NCBI RefSeq assembly: GCF_000014865.1
Contig: NC_008576.1
Span: 4,121,001-4,185,000 of the forward strand
Length of the DNA stretch: 64,000 nucleotides
Source: Magnetococcus marinus MC-1
Lineage (GTDB): Bacteria; Pseudomonadota; Magnetococcia; Magnetococcales; Magnetococcaceae
Reading direction: 5' to 3'
Below the pieces are notes generated by a model. The model saw only the letters and a list, made by a program, of their open reading frames with translations, was not told the origin of the DNA and searched no databases. A program made the translations under genes and the position numbers. Shown piece after piece: positions 1 to 9,145 of this stretch (within the stretch, counting starts at the first letter, position 1; each line of letters starts with the position of its first letter).

Positions 1-365
1 AACGCCTTGCTGGCGGCCCACACCACCTCACCGGCCACCACATCGGCCACCGTCAACGGTGTGGTAAGCTGGGCATGATAGGTATTTTGGCGGGTCATGC
101 GGGTAAAGGCACCATAGAGCACCTCAAAGGTGCTGCTGTTCATGGAGCTGCTGGCAAGAATGCCCGACGCCACAAACACCAAATAACTCATCCCCCCCAC
201 TTCCCCCACAAAACGCCCCAGGCCATAACCCATACCCGCCAAATAGAGCAACGGCTCCCCCAGATTGCCCGCTAACGAGGCGGTATAGGTTTTGCGCCAC
301 ACCATAAAATGACGACGCCAGGTTTGTATCCACCCGCTACTGGGTATGTAGTCCCTTACTCGCAT
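1..365 (-). CDS. ABC-2 type transporter permease, 3' part outside window
   Basis: The reverse strand from an ATG at 365 stays open to the window edge, giving about 121 residues of the N-terminal part. It contains a cytoplasmic start (SGWIQTWRRHFMVWRKT) followed by hydrophobic helices (EPLLYLAGMGYGLG, SYLVFVASGILASSSM) and the phrase STFEVLYGAFTRM, which is typical of the NodJ/DrrB-like inner-membrane subunit of ABC-2 exporters. It lies 77 bp downstream of the ATPase gene on the same strand, so the two are probably one two-gene exporter. The substrate cannot be told from sequence; the NodJ name in databases does not imply Nod-factor export. Only the beginning of the gene is present. Confidence 0.85.
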   Translation of the reverse strand, partial: MRVRDYIPSSGWIQTWRRHFMVWRKTYTASLAGNLGEPLLYLAGMGYGLGRFVGEVGGMSYLVFVASGILASSSMNSSTFEVLYGAFTRMTRQNTYHAQLTTPLTVADVVAGEVVWAASKA

Positions 366-442
366 GGTTTCCCTTACCACCTAATCCCCATCACTCTGGC
401 TTAATCGGGGCTAAAAAGTTAATCAAACAGGGGCTGCCGCCC

Positions 443-1351
443 TCAATCCCGCAGCTCCCGGCCCGTCAGTTTTAAAAACACATCCTCCAGATTGGCCGGG
501 CGGGCCAGCAGGGTTAGATCATGGCGGTTGCCCAACTTTTCTAACACAGCCCGCGCTTCATGGGTGTAACAAAAGAGGGTATCCCCCACCTGCTCCAAAC
601 GGGCAGGCAACTTGGGCAACTCCGCCAACAGCAAGGGGATGCTGGAACGCACCTCCACCACCTCGGGCTCCACATGGCGGTTAATCAGCTCCAGCGGGGT
701 GCCCTGATCCAAAATGTGACCACTGTCTAAAATCAGCAGACGGTCGCACAGTTGCGCGGCCTCCTCCATATAGTGGGTGGTCAGCAGCAGGGTAATGCCC
801 TGCTCCCGTAATTGACGCAAGCGCTGCCAGATTAGGTGCCGCGCCTGGGGATCCAACCCAGTGGTGGGCTCATCCAACACCATCAGCTCCGGTTCGGCGA
901 CCAGCGCCCGCGCAATCACTAAGCGGCGTTTCATCCCCCCAGAGAGGGTGCGCACCGGGGCGTTGGCACGATCTTCTAACTTGGCAAAGGCCAAAAGCTG
1001 CTGAATACGCGGCTTGATCTGGCGATCGGACAACTGAAAATAACGACCATAAACCAGAATATTTTCCCAAACCAACAGGTCATCGTCCAGATTATCCTCT
1101 TGAGCCACCACCCCTAAACGGCGGCGTACCTGGGTGGCTTCGGGGGTCATGGGCTGGTCAAACACCAACAGCTCGCCGCCATCCACCGGGGAGAGCCCTG
1201 TCACCATGCGCATGGTGGTGCTTTTACCCGCACCGTTGGGGCCGAGAATGCCAAAACACTCGCCCCCATGAATCTCAAAGTTGATTCCGTGCACAACTGG
1301 CGTATTCTGATACTGTTTGGTTAGGTCCGTCGCTTGGACAACACAGGCCAT
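443..1351 (-). CDS. ABC transporter ATP-binding protein, NodI/DrrA-like
   Basis: A 302-residue nucleotide-binding subunit that should power the ABC-2 permease encoded just downstream. Visible motifs are Walker A GPNGAGKST, Q-loop region VVAQEDNLD, signature LSGGM, Walker B LMVLDEPTTGLDP and the H-loop TTHYMEEA. After the core there is a C-terminal extension of about 80 residues, as in NodI/CcmA-like exporters. The open frame continues upstream to 1405, but the start at 1351 has an AGGAG box five bases before it, and homologous proteins begin near this point. It is divergent from nnr, with about 100 bp between them. The exported substrate is unknown. Confidence 0.9.
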   Translation of the reverse strand: MACVVQATDLTKQYQNTPVVHGINFEIHGGECFGILGPNGAGKSTTMRMVTGLSPVDGGELLVFDQPMTPEATQVRRRLGVVAQEDNLDDDLLVWENILVYGRYFQLSDRQIKPRIQQLLAFAKLEDRANAPVRTLSGGMKRRLVIARALVAEPELMVLDEPTTGLDPQARHLIWQRLRQLREQGITLLLTTHYMEEAAQLCDRLLILDSGHILDQGTPLELINRHVEPEVVEVRSSIPLLLAELPKLPARLEQVGDTLFCYTHEARAVLEKLGNRHDLTLLARPANLEDVFLKLTGRELRD

Positions 1352-1455
1352 CATGGCTCCTGGTGTGATCAAAAAGTGGGTGAAGGCCCATCTTTGCGCG
1401 TCCAACCGGCTACGGCAATGGGTAAAAACAGCTTTTCACCAAAGGAAACCCCATT

Positions 1456-3015
1456 ATGCAGCCTCTTCTTACCGCAGAACAGATGCGCCGCGTCGACCAG
1501 GACACCATTGAACGGTTCGGCCTGCCCGGCATGGTCTTGATGGAGAACGCAGGCCGCGCCTGTGTGGATCTGCTTTACGCTCGCCTGCCCGACTTGGCCC
1601 GGCGGCGGGTGCTGATTCTGTGTGGCGGTGGCAACAACGGCGGCGATGGTCTGGTGATCGCCCGCTGGCTGCGGGATGCAGGGGTGGATACGCGGGTGGT
1701 CCTGTTTACCCCGGCTGACCGTTTAACGGGGGATGCCGCCACCAACCAGCGTCTCTACACCCGTTTGGGCGGCGAGCTGCGCGAGGCCCTGCATGAAGAG
1801 GATCTGGCCAAGTTGCCTTCCTGGCTGGGCCATGCGGGGGTGGTGGTGGACGCCCTGCTGGGTACCGGCCTGGAAAGAGCGGTGGAGGGGCACTTTGCCC
1901 TGGCCATTGAGCAGCTCAATGCCAGCCGTAAACCGGTATTGGCGGTGGATCTACCCAGCGGCATTCATGCCGATACAGGGCAGATCTTGGGTTGTGCGGT
2001 ACGGGCCACCTGGTGCGTAACGTTCGCCGCCGCCAAAATCGCCCACTACACCCACCCAGGGGCGGAGCATTGTGGTGAGATCACGGTTGCCCCTATCGGC
2101 ATCCCGCGCCCCATGCTGGAGCGCCCGGAGCACACCGTATCACTCAACAGCCCAGCACGATGGCACCCCCCCGCGCGCTCCCCCGCCAGCCATAAAGGCA
2201 ACCATGGACACCTATTAATTTTGGGGGGATCACGGGGAAAAGGGGGCGCCCCAGCCCTTGCCGCCATGGCGGCCCAACGCATGGGCAGCGGATTGATCAC
2301 CTGTGCGGTGCCCCGCTCGGTACAGCCCCAGGTGGCGTCCCTCTGCCCCGAAGCCATGACCTTTGCCATGGATGAAGAGAGCGATGGCGGCATACTGCCG
2401 GAGCATCGCGGCCCCTGTAAGCAGCTTGGTTTTAACCCCAGCGTGGTGGCGGTGGGACCCGGTTTAGGCACCGGTGGTGGTGCGGCAGAGTTGATCGCCC
2501 AGCTTATGATCACGCCACTGCCCATGGTGATGGATGCCGACGCCCTCAATTTATTGGCCCTACAACCGGGATTACTCCGCGCCCACCGGGCGCCTGAGTT
2601 GGTGCTTACCCCCCATCCCGGTGAATTCTCCCGGCTCTGCGGGCATCGGGTTGAAGAGATCCAAGCCGACCGTGTCACCATAGCGCGCAATTTTGCCCGC
2701 TCCTGGCGGGTGTGGCTGGTGCTCAAAGGAGCCGGTACGGTGATCGCCTCACCCGATAACCGGGTCTGGATCAACCCCACCGGCAACCATGGCTTGGCCA
2801 CCGGTGGCAGTGGTGATCTGCTCACAGGTTGCATCGCTGGGCTGATGGCCCAGGGCTGGAGCCTGCAAGACGCCACCCTGGCTGGGGTCTGGATGCATGG
2901 CCGAGCAGCGGAACTGAGCGCGGCCGAACAGGGCGGCGCGGCAGGCATGCAGAGCCGCGACCTGCTGCCTTACCTGCGCAGGCTCCGCAACCAGCTCCCC
3001 CAAACCACCCCATGA
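1456..3015 (+). CDS. nnr: bifunctional NAD(P)H-hydrate epimerase / ADP-dependent dehydratase
   Basis: A 519-residue fusion that repairs damaged NADHX and NADPHX. The N-terminal half is the YjeF_N epimerase (LTAEQMRRVDQDTI, MENAGRA, then the nucleotide loop LCGGGNNGGDGLV). The C-terminal half, from about residue 240, is the ribokinase-like dehydratase (GHLLILGGSRGKGGAP, VAVGPGLGTGGG, VMDADALNLLA, LTPHPGEFSRL, and the signature NPTGNHGLATGGSGDLLTG). The length matches the E. coli fusion. A purine-rich AAAGGA precedes the ATG. The gene stands alone, divergent from the exporter operon and followed by a long intergenic region. Confidence 0.95.
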   Translation: MQPLLTAEQMRRVDQDTIERFGLPGMVLMENAGRACVDLLYARLPDLARRRVLILCGGGNNGGDGLVIARWLRDAGVDTRVVLFTPADRLTGDAATNQRLYTRLGGELREALHEEDLAKLPSWLGHAGVVVDALLGTGLERAVEGHFALAIEQLNASRKPVLAVDLPSGIHADTGQILGCAVRATWCVTFAAAKIAHYTHPGAEHCGEITVAPIGIPRPMLERPEHTVSLNSPARWHPPARSPASHKGNHGHLLILGGSRGKGGAPALAAMAAQRMGSGLITCAVPRSVQPQVASLCPEAMTFAMDEESDGGILPEHRGPCKQLGFNPSVVAVGPGLGTGGGAAELIAQLMITPLPMVMDADALNLLALQPGLLRAHRAPELVLTPHPGEFSRLCGHRVEEIQADRVTIARNFARSWRVWLVLKGAGTVIASPDNRVWINPTGNHGLATGGSGDLLTGCIAGLMAQGWSLQDATLAGVWMHGRAAELSAAEQGGAAGMQSRDLLPYLRRLRNQLPQTTP

Positions 3016-3041
3016 GCGTCGCGCAGTGCCCAACCCTAAGC

Positions 3042-3135
3042 ATCCGTCACACAGGGTAGATGCGCTTGAAGCCTGCCATTATGGTCCCCCTTAGGGATGG
3101 AGCCACAGGGGCAGGCTTCAGGCGTATGACGGGAT
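3042..3135. repeat. large imperfect hairpin between nnr and the chemoreceptor gene
   Basis: Arms 3061-3077 and 3110-3126 pair over 17 positions with wobble pairs only at 3062:3125 and 3066:3121; the core TGAAGCCTGCC / GGCAGGCTTCA is perfect. An outer arm, 3042-3049 (ATCCGTCA), can pair with 3127-3135 with one bulge. No T-run follows directly, so it is not a textbook intrinsic terminator. It could be an nnr 3' end structure or a chemoreceptor leader. The rest of 3016-3394 shows no gene. Confidence 0.6.
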
Positions 3136-3174
3136 AAAGCACATTTTTTACGGAAATTTCTCAAACCTGTCATA

Positions 3175-3190
3175 CTGGTTAAGGCATTGC
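3175..3190 (+). promoter_or_regulatory. candidate sigma-54 (-24/-12) promoter
   Basis: The stretch contains GG at 3177-3178 and GC at 3189-3190 separated by exactly ten bases, in the context TGG...CATTGC, which fits the invariant part of the RpoN consensus. It lies about 205 bp upstream of the chemoreceptor start. The middle of the -24 box is a poor match, and no enhancer-binding site was recognised, so this is a suggestion only. rpoN is encoded in the same window. Confidence 0.3.
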
Positions 3191-3394
3191 GCGGTATGCC
3201 TAGGCCCAGGATGACTATTTTTCCAGTGCATTGTTGCAGGCTTACTCATTTTTCAAAATTTCTGGTTACGCTTTTGCCGAATTTCTGACACCATGGCCTT
3301 CTCGGTTACAGTTGGTGAGATATTAGCTATCACGCCCTAACTTGGCCGTCTGGGTTAAAAACGTCGCCGCTGTTTTATCAATTAGGGGAGTGAC

Positions 3395-5443
3395 ATGAGT
3401 CATTTTAAACTTTCGTCGGTGATGGCTTTGGGATTCGGCATCGTGACCGCCCTACTCCTGGTGGTCTCCGTAGCCTCTTACTCGGGTTTGCAGAGTGCGG
3501 TAACCGGCTTTGGCAATTATCGCACCCTAGCCCGCGATACCAACCTGTTGGGGCGTTTGCAGGCCAACATGCTGATGATGCGCATGAATGTTAAGGATTT
3601 TAACATTTCTGGCGACCAAAAGGATGCGGACGAATTTAATGCTTACGCCACGTCGACCGGTGCGTTTCTCGAAGAAGCCAAAAGAGAGATTGTGCAACCA
3701 GAGCTGGCTTCTCTCATCATTGAAATCGACCGTAAGATTGACGAATACAAACGCGCTTTTGAACAGATCAAGGCCTTCCGCGTTTCACGCAACAAGGCTG
3801 TTGAAGTAGGCATGGACCCCAATGGTCTAAAAATGCGTGAAGATCTCACCGCCATGGTGGAGTCGGCCTCCAAAGATGGCATGGCATCGGTGGCCTATCA
3901 TGCAGGACGCGCCCAAGAGCACCTGTTATTGGGGCGCTTGTATGCCCTGAAGTTTTTACAAGACAATCACCAAGCCGATGCCGACCGCGCCTTACAGGAG
4001 TTACAGAGCAACCTAGACCCCCTGTTTGCCACCTTGGAAAAAGAGCTACAAGACTCTCACCGTCGAAGCTTGATGGAGTCGGCCAAAATCACACGCAATG
4101 CTTATCTCTCTGCTTTTAAAGAAGCTGTCACCATTATTGAAGCACGCAACAAAGTGATAAAAGAGAGCCTGGATCGTCTTGGGCCAGAAGTGGCCAAGGC
4201 CGTTGAGGATGTCAAACTCTCCCTTAAAAACGAGCAAGACAAGCTTGGTCCTGCCGTGCAGGCCGCGAACGAAGCGACCATCACTTTGGTCATCATTGTC
4301 TCTTTGCTTAGTGTGCTGGTGGCAATAATCATCGGCTGGTACATCACCCGTCTGGTGCTACGTCCATTAGGTGGCGAACCGGCCTTCCTGACCAATCTGG
4401 TTACCCGCGTTTCAGAGGGCAACCTCAATGTCAAAATCGAAACCAAACCCGGCGACACCAGCAGCCTTATGGCTGCCATGGCCAATATGGTGGAGCGGCT
4501 GCGTGGGGTAGTGGGCGAAGTCAAATTGGCTGCCGATAGTGTGGGCAGTGGCTCGGCGCAGATGTCCAGCTCGTCAGACTCCCTCTCCCAAGGGGCCAGC
4601 GAAGCGGCGGCCAGCGTCGAGGAGACCTCGGCGGCTATGGAGCAGATGTCGGGTAACATTGCGCAAAACTCAGACAATGCCCGGCAGACCCAGACCATTG
4701 CCCAGCAAGCCTCGCAAGATGCCCGTGAAGGGGGTAAAGCGGTTGCCAGCGCTGTAACCGCCATGAAAGAGATTGCCGATAAAATCTCCATTATTGAGGA
4801 GATTGCCCGACAGACCAACCTGCTGGCCCTCAATGCCGCCATTGAAGCCGCACGGGCTGGTGAGCATGGCAAGGGGTTTGCCGTGGTGGCGGCTGAAGTG
4901 CGCAAACTGGCGGAGCGCTCCCAGAGCGCCGCCAGCGAAATCTCTCAACTCTCCACCTCTTCGGTAGAGGTCTCTGAGCGGGCGGGCAGCATCATCAACA
5001 AATTGGTGCCGGATATTCAGAGAACCGCAGAGCTGGTGGCACAGATCACCACAGCATCTATTGAGCAAAACCAAGGGGTCGATCAGATTAACCGTGCCAT
5101 CCAGCAACTGGACCAAGTCACCCAGCAAAATGCGGGCACGGCCGAAGAGATGGCGGCAACAGCGGTTGAGTTGCAGGGGCAGGCCCGCCAGTTACAGGAT
5201 ACGGTCTCCTTTTTCAGCATGGACCACGGCGTAACGCGGCAAGGAAGAGCAAGCCAGCAGCATCTGGTTACGGCACATCCCAAAGTGACTGCCCGCGCCC
5301 TTCCCAAAACCAGCAAACCGGTGGTACATGCCGCACCCATGCCTAAAGCACCCACCGCCAAGGCCGGTTCGGCCAAATCATCGGGCGTCATGCTGGACCT
5401 AAGTGATGATGACGATAATGATGCCGACTACCAGCGTTTTTAA
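3395..5443 (+). CDS. methyl-accepting chemotaxis protein
   Basis: A 682-residue inner-membrane chemoreceptor that signals to CheA/CheW. Residues about 8-30 form the first membrane helix and about 294-318 the second ([19 protein letters not shown]). The roughly 260-residue periplasmic region between them is all-helical and long, more like a helical bimodular (HBM) sensor than the short four-helix type; the ligand is unknown. A HAMP linker (VLRPLGGEP) follows, then the signalling domain with the strongly conserved tip [20 protein letters not shown] and [17 protein letters not shown] at about residues 468-510. The tail ends in an acidic stretch, [13 protein letters not shown]. No CheR-tethering pentapeptide is seen. 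RBS AGGGGAG precedes the ATG. Confidence 0.95.
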   Translation: MSHFKLSSVMALGFGIVTALLLVVSVASYSGLQSAVTGFGNYRTLARDTNLLGRLQANMLMMRMNVKDFNISGDQKDADEFNAYATSTGAFLEEAKREIVQPELASLIIEIDRKIDEYKRAFEQIKAFRVSRNKAVEVGMDPNGLKMREDLTAMVESASKDGMASVAYHAGRAQEHLLLGRLYALKFLQDNHQADADRALQELQSNLDPLFATLEKELQDSHRRSLMESAKITRNAYLSAFKEAVTIIEARNKVIKESLDRLGPEVAKAVEDVKLSLKNEQDKLGPAVQAANEATITLVIIVSLLSVLVAIIIGWYITRLVLRPLGGEPAFLTNLVTRVSEGNLNVKIETKPGDTSSLMAAMANMVERLRGVVGEVKLAADSVGSGSAQMSSSSDSLSQGASEAAASVEETSAAMEQMSGNIAQNSDNARQTQTIAQQASQDAREGGKAVASAVTAMKEIADKISIIEEIARQTNLLALNAAIEAARAGEHGKGFAVVAAEVRKLAERSQSAASEISQLSTSSVEVSERAGSIINKLVPDIQRTAELVAQITTASIEQNQGVDQINRAIQQLDQVTQQNAGTAEEMAATAVELQGQARQLQDTVSFFSMDHGVTRQGRASQQHLVTAHPKVTARALPKTSKPVVHAAPMPKAPTAKAGSAKSSGVMLDLSDDDDNDADYQRF

Positions 5444-5460
5444 TGTCTGATCGGAACCAG

Positions 5461-5490
5461 GCCCGGGGGGAGCATCGCCCTCCCCCGGGC
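5461..5490 (+). terminator. GC-rich hairpin after the chemoreceptor gene
   Basis: GCCCGGGGG at 5461-5469 pairs with CCCCCGGGC at 5482-5490 around a short loop, 18 bp after the stop codon. There is no T-run, so termination is likely but not certain. The remaining sequence to 5682 shows no gene. Confidence 0.5.
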
Positions 5491-5682
5491 GCCGTTCTAC
5501 CCACCGGCAAGCCCCACCCTCCCCCTGCTATGGGGTGTTGCCTAGCGCAGCACCTTCAAACCCTATCCCAGCATCGCACCCCCTTTTTTTCATGCCTGAA
5601 GGGTGCTGTATACCTGAATGGTACGCCACAGGCCTGATGTTTGGTGTGCTTTACCCCCCTTATCATGACCCGCTTATGCTAC

Positions 5683-6699
5683 CTACGCCTCGCCGTGCTG
5701 ATCGTGCCAATGGCCGAGTTGCTTAATCTGCTCGGGGGTGCGGTAACAGCCCTGCATGCTGCCCATAAAAAAGGCGCAATAGTCATGGACGGTGGTTAAC
5801 AAGTGCTGTAACTGAGCCTCGCTCTGCACATAGGGGGTGTTGCCCACTGACCAACTGGGGGAGTGCAGGCTCAGGGTAAAAACCCGCTCTCCCCGCTGCC
5901 ACAACCAGCGGCTGTAGCGCTGCAAATCGCCAAGCTCATAGCCTTCGGGCGAGAGCCGCATACGGCTGAGCAGACCACTGCGCGAGAGTAGCCCGCCCAA
6001 CCGCAGCCGCCGCCCCCAGGGGGTGTGTAACCAGGGTTGCAGTCGCCCCCCCAGACCATGCAGCCCACCCATAAAACCGCCGGTGGTGGGTAGACACAGC
6101 AGCCGTTTAGAACCCGCGGCAAAGCTAAAAGGGTGACAGGGGTAAGCCCGATGATCCGGCCCACCATCCGCCGATTGGTCAAACCCTGGCGAAGGACTAA
6201 GATCCACCTGATAGCCCAAATCCCCCAAAATCGCGGCGGTGTTGGGACCAAAACCGTAGCGTCCCGCCTTGTAGAGGGTGGGCCGTACCCCAAAATGGAG
6301 GGCAATGGTTTCGGTCAACGCCAGCAGTTTGGCCCGCTCTAAGGGTTCCGGCAGATTGCCAGGATAAGCGTTATAGGGCGTAACCGGCTCCCGGTGCGGG
6401 GGGTTAACCCAGGGGTGCAGATGCGCGCCAATGTGGCAGCGCCCCGCCTGTAACAAGGCTTTGAGGGGTTGGTAACCTGCCTTCTGAGCCGCCACCGCAT
6501 AATCCACCACATAGATGGGTTGCACCCCAAACTGATCGGCAATGGCTTGTAGCCGTTGCACATACTGCATATGGCTTACGTCGATCTGCTCGCGATTAAA
6601 GGGGGCGGCCCAGTCAAAGGACTCCTCGGTGTCCACCACCATCTGTAAAATGGGGGGATGTTCGGTGGGCAGCCGCACGGGCCGCATAGAAGGGTGCAT
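5683..6699 (-). CDS. WalW-like polysaccharide deacetylase family protein
   Basis: A 338-residue protein of the carbohydrate-esterase-4 fold as found in WalW-type proteins of surface polysaccharide clusters. The metal-site aspartate probably lies in VVDTEESFDW near residues 21-30, and the His pair in HIGAHLHPW (around residues 89-97). Further conserved phrases are LYKAGRYGFGPNTAAIL and VDLSPSP, and the C-terminal FTLSLHSPSW supplies another histidine. It is 6 bp downstream of a GNAT gene on the same strand, so the two are probably cotranscribed. No signal peptide is visible, which suggests a cytoplasmic role. The substrate is inferred only from the family. Confidence 0.75.
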   Translation of the reverse strand: MHPSMRPVRLPTEHPPILQMVVDTEESFDWAAPFNREQIDVSHMQYVQRLQAIADQFGVQPIYVVDYAVAAQKAGYQPLKALLQAGRCHIGAHLHPWVNPPHREPVTPYNAYPGNLPEPLERAKLLALTETIALHFGVRPTLYKAGRYGFGPNTAAILGDLGYQVDLSPSPGFDQSADGGPDHRAYPCHPFSFAAGSKRLLCLPTTGGFMGGLHGLGGRLQPWLHTPWGRRLRLGGLLSRSGLLSRMRLSPEGYELGDLQRYSRWLWQRGERVFTLSLHSPSWSVGNTPYVQSEAQLQHLLTTVHDYCAFFMGSMQGCYRTPEQIKQLGHWHDQHGEA

Positions 6700-6705
6700 A
6701 GGGTT

Positions 6706-7554
6706 TTACTCCCACGGCAGCGCCGCCTGCTCGGTATAAAGATAGCTTAGTTGGGCTGGGCTAAGCCGTTCACTTAAAAAGGCCATGGCAATACCATAAT
6801 CTTCTAGGGTACCCACGCGCAGCGCGGGCAGCATACGCTGCTCCACATGGGCAGAAAAAAGCCCCTGCCGCAACAGCCAGCGGCTAAAGCTGTGGTGATG
6901 TTCCAGTAACGTATGTTGTGCGCCAATATGCAGCAACATGGCTGCGGGTAAACGTTTCCACATGCCCCGCTGCCAAACCAAGTGGCACGGTTTACCCCCG
7001 CTCAAATCTTGCAACACCGCTTGGTGCAACCAGGGGAAGCTGGCATGTTCCCGCCACGCCAGCTGTTGCGCCTCCGGCAACACCGCCAAGGCATCGGCAC
7101 CCTCAAGCATTTTAGCGGTATCGCCCCAACCGGGATGGGGTAAGAGCACCCGCCGCAGCAAAGGGACCATCTGAAAACCCAAGGCTTGATAAATGCGACG
7201 GGCCCCATGGCTGGGGTTGGTCGCCACCACCGTAAGGTTGGGCTGCTGCAACAAGCTTTTAAGCATCTCCATGGAGATTTCTGCATGGGCTTCGGATACC
7301 CGCCAACTGGCCAAATTAGCGATCAGCTCCTGCTGTCCCTCCACGATGCGCTGACTGTAGATAACCGCCATTACCCCTACCAGCAGGTTGCCCTCTACCA
7401 TTTTATACCCATGGTTGCGCCGCTCTGCCAACCAAGGTTGACTTAGGGCTTGGCGCCACTGCATGGCATTGGGTTTGCCGTGCATCTGTCGCTGCAAAAA
7501 ATCGCATACATCATCCAGATCAGCATCGGTTATGGGTAACACGCCTACCTTCAT
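6706..7554 (-). CDS. GNAT-family N-acyltransferase, paralogue 1
   Basis: A 282-residue protein with an N-terminal GNAT-like fold: PITDADLDDVCDFL at the start, central strands LLVGVMAVIYSQR, and a helix-strand segment THAT-like ATNPSHGARRIYQALGF near residues 110-130. It is clearly paralogous to the protein at 10752-11603, aligning from the first residues (ITDADL versus ILDADL) and of almost the same length. That alignment argues for the ATG at 7554 rather than the TTG at 7581 further upstream. It lies immediately upstream of the deacetylase gene. The acyl donor and acceptor are unknown; the polysaccharide neighbours suggest sugar or lipid acylation. Confidence 0.75.
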   Translation of the reverse strand: MKVGVLPITDADLDDVCDFLQRQMHGKPNAMQWRQALSQPWLAERRNHGYKMVEGNLLVGVMAVIYSQRIVEGQQELIANLASWRVSEAHAEISMEMLKSLLQQPNLTVVATNPSHGARRIYQALGFQMVPLLRRVLLPHPGWGDTAKMLEGADALAVLPEAQQLAWREHASFPWLHQAVLQDLSGGKPCHLVWQRGMWKRLPAAMLLHIGAQHTLLEHHHSFSRWLLRQGLFSAHVEQRMLPALRVGTLEDYGIAMAFLSERLSPAQLSYLYTEQAALPWE

Positions 7555-7779
7555 TTTGCTCGCACCCTTTTGCCGTAACAATGGCCTCTACCTTAAGGCT
7601 TGCTTATTAAACCTGTGCAGTCTAGTTGCTTTAGGTAGGTTTCTCCACCCTTGTCAGGTGGGGCGATGCCCACACAGCCCGCTTTGATTGCTGCTGGACG
7701 CCCTTGGCACAACGGGTTACAATACCCCCGATTATGATTTCAAGTTTTTGTTTTTACACCTATTGGAGCGCCAATACCG

Positions 7780-8952
7780 ATGCTTAACCGGCCCCCCATT
7801 CTGGCGCTTGCCCCCCACAGTTGGCACGACCGCTGGCTCAGCCGGCAGCAGTTAATGAGCCGTCTGGGTGGCCGGGGTTGGCCCGTCACCTACAGCTATG
7901 GTCCCCTCAATGTGTGGCAGCGCGAAAGCCCCCTGTGGCAACAGGCCGGTTGGTTGGGGGGGGTTGAACAGGTTGACCATGTGCAGGTGGATCAACCGGG
8001 CCGCTGGTTTCCCGCTTGGCAGCGCTACCCCTGGTGGGATCATGTGGCGCTGCGTCTGCACGCCCAACGCATGCAGGCCCTTATGGGGCATGCCCAGGCT
8101 GACCGACAGATTCTTTTTCTGTTTCATCCCCGCTTTTGGCCCTACGTAGAACGGCTACAGCCGCGCTATGTGGTCTACCATATCTATGATGTCTTTTCCG
8201 TTATGGATAACTGGAGCCCGCAAATGGATCACTACCAGCAGCAGTTGGTGGAGCGGGCCGATCTGATTACCACCTCTTCCCAAGGCATGCTGGAGCAGCT
8301 CCCCACGCCGGGCCCGCAAAAGGCCAAATTGCTCAATAATGGCGCCGATCCCCGCCCCTTTATCGAGGCCGATGGCTGCCCCTGCCCGGCAGATTTGGCC
8401 ATGATCCCCGGCCCCCGCATTGGTTATGTGGGCACGGTCAATGCCAAATTGGATCTGGAGATGATCTTGTATGTCGCCAGCCGCCACCCCCACTGGCACT
8501 GGGTGTTTATTGGCCCGGTCATGTTGGAAGGCGAGCAGGCCAAGCAGGCTAAAGCGCTGTGGCAGCAGTGCTGCGCCCTGGATAATGTGCATCTGTTGGG
8601 GGCCAAACCCAGGCAGGCGGTACCTGCCTATGTACAGCATATGGATGTCAACACCATCTGTTACCGCATCCGCCCCGACGATTGGGTAATCCATGGCTAC
8701 CCGGTCAAACTGCATGAATATTTGGCCACCGGCAAACCGGTGGTAGCCGCAGCACAAAGTGCGGTTAAGGATCAGTTTAGCCATGTTGCCGCCATCGCCC
8801 AGCACCCCCAACAGTGGGCCGATGCCCTGCAAGCCGCCCTCACCAACGGCGGCGTGGGCACCCCCCAGACCCGCCGACAGGTGGCCCTGCTCAACACCTG
8901 GGACCAACGCACCAGCACCCTGGAAAATTGGCTGCTGGAAATGTTGGCGTAG
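7780..8952 (+). CDS. glycosyltransferase, GT-B fold (group 1-like)
   Basis: A 390-residue transferase. The acceptor half ends around VVYHIYDVFSVMDNWS and LITTSSQGMLEQL. The donor-binding half shows IGYVGTVNAKLDLEMI (about residues 212-227), VHLLGAKPRQAVPAYVQHMD and the nucleotide-sugar contact region YPVKLHEYLATGKPVVA. This is the layout of cytoplasmic transferases that build cell-surface glycans. A GGAG box lies 11 bases before the ATG. It is divergent from the GNAT/deacetylase pair and is followed by the radical-SAM-like gene on the same strand. The sugar transferred cannot be inferred. Confidence 0.85.
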   Translation: MLNRPPILALAPHSWHDRWLSRQQLMSRLGGRGWPVTYSYGPLNVWQRESPLWQQAGWLGGVEQVDHVQVDQPGRWFPAWQRYPWWDHVALRLHAQRMQALMGHAQADRQILFLFHPRFWPYVERLQPRYVVYHIYDVFSVMDNWSPQMDHYQQQLVERADLITTSSQGMLEQLPTPGPQKAKLLNNGADPRPFIEADGCPCPADLAMIPGPRIGYVGTVNAKLDLEMILYVASRHPHWHWVFIGPVMLEGEQAKQAKALWQQCCALDNVHLLGAKPRQAVPAYVQHMDVNTICYRIRPDDWVIHGYPVKLHEYLATGKPVVAAAQSAVKDQFSHVAAIAQHPQQWADALQAALTNGGVGTPQTRRQVALLNTWDQRTSTLENWLLEMLA

Positions 8953-8964
8953 GCTCTCTTTTAA

Positions 8965-9029
8965 TCCTGGCACATAAGATGCTGTAGGGATCATTAAGTT
9001 TGCATTTTTTGATCCCGCACAGGCCAGGA
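8965..9029. repeat. nested inverted repeats after the glycosyltransferase gene
   Basis: Outer arms TCCTGGC (8965-8971) and GCCAGGA (9023-9029) enclose inner arms GGGATCA (8988-8994) and TGATCCC (9010-9016), with a T6 run inside the inner loop. It lies between the stop at 8952 and the next start at 9146. It may act as a terminator or as the leader of the downstream gene; no T-run follows the outer stem. Confidence 0.5.
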
Positions 9030-9145
9030 TAGGCCGTATAACCAATGGATTGGCAAGGGATTCCGCTATAAACCAGACGAATGGATCGTCTGGTCGACTG
9101 GCATACATGGGCAGGATTTGCCCACTTGGTCTGAAAGGAATGACC

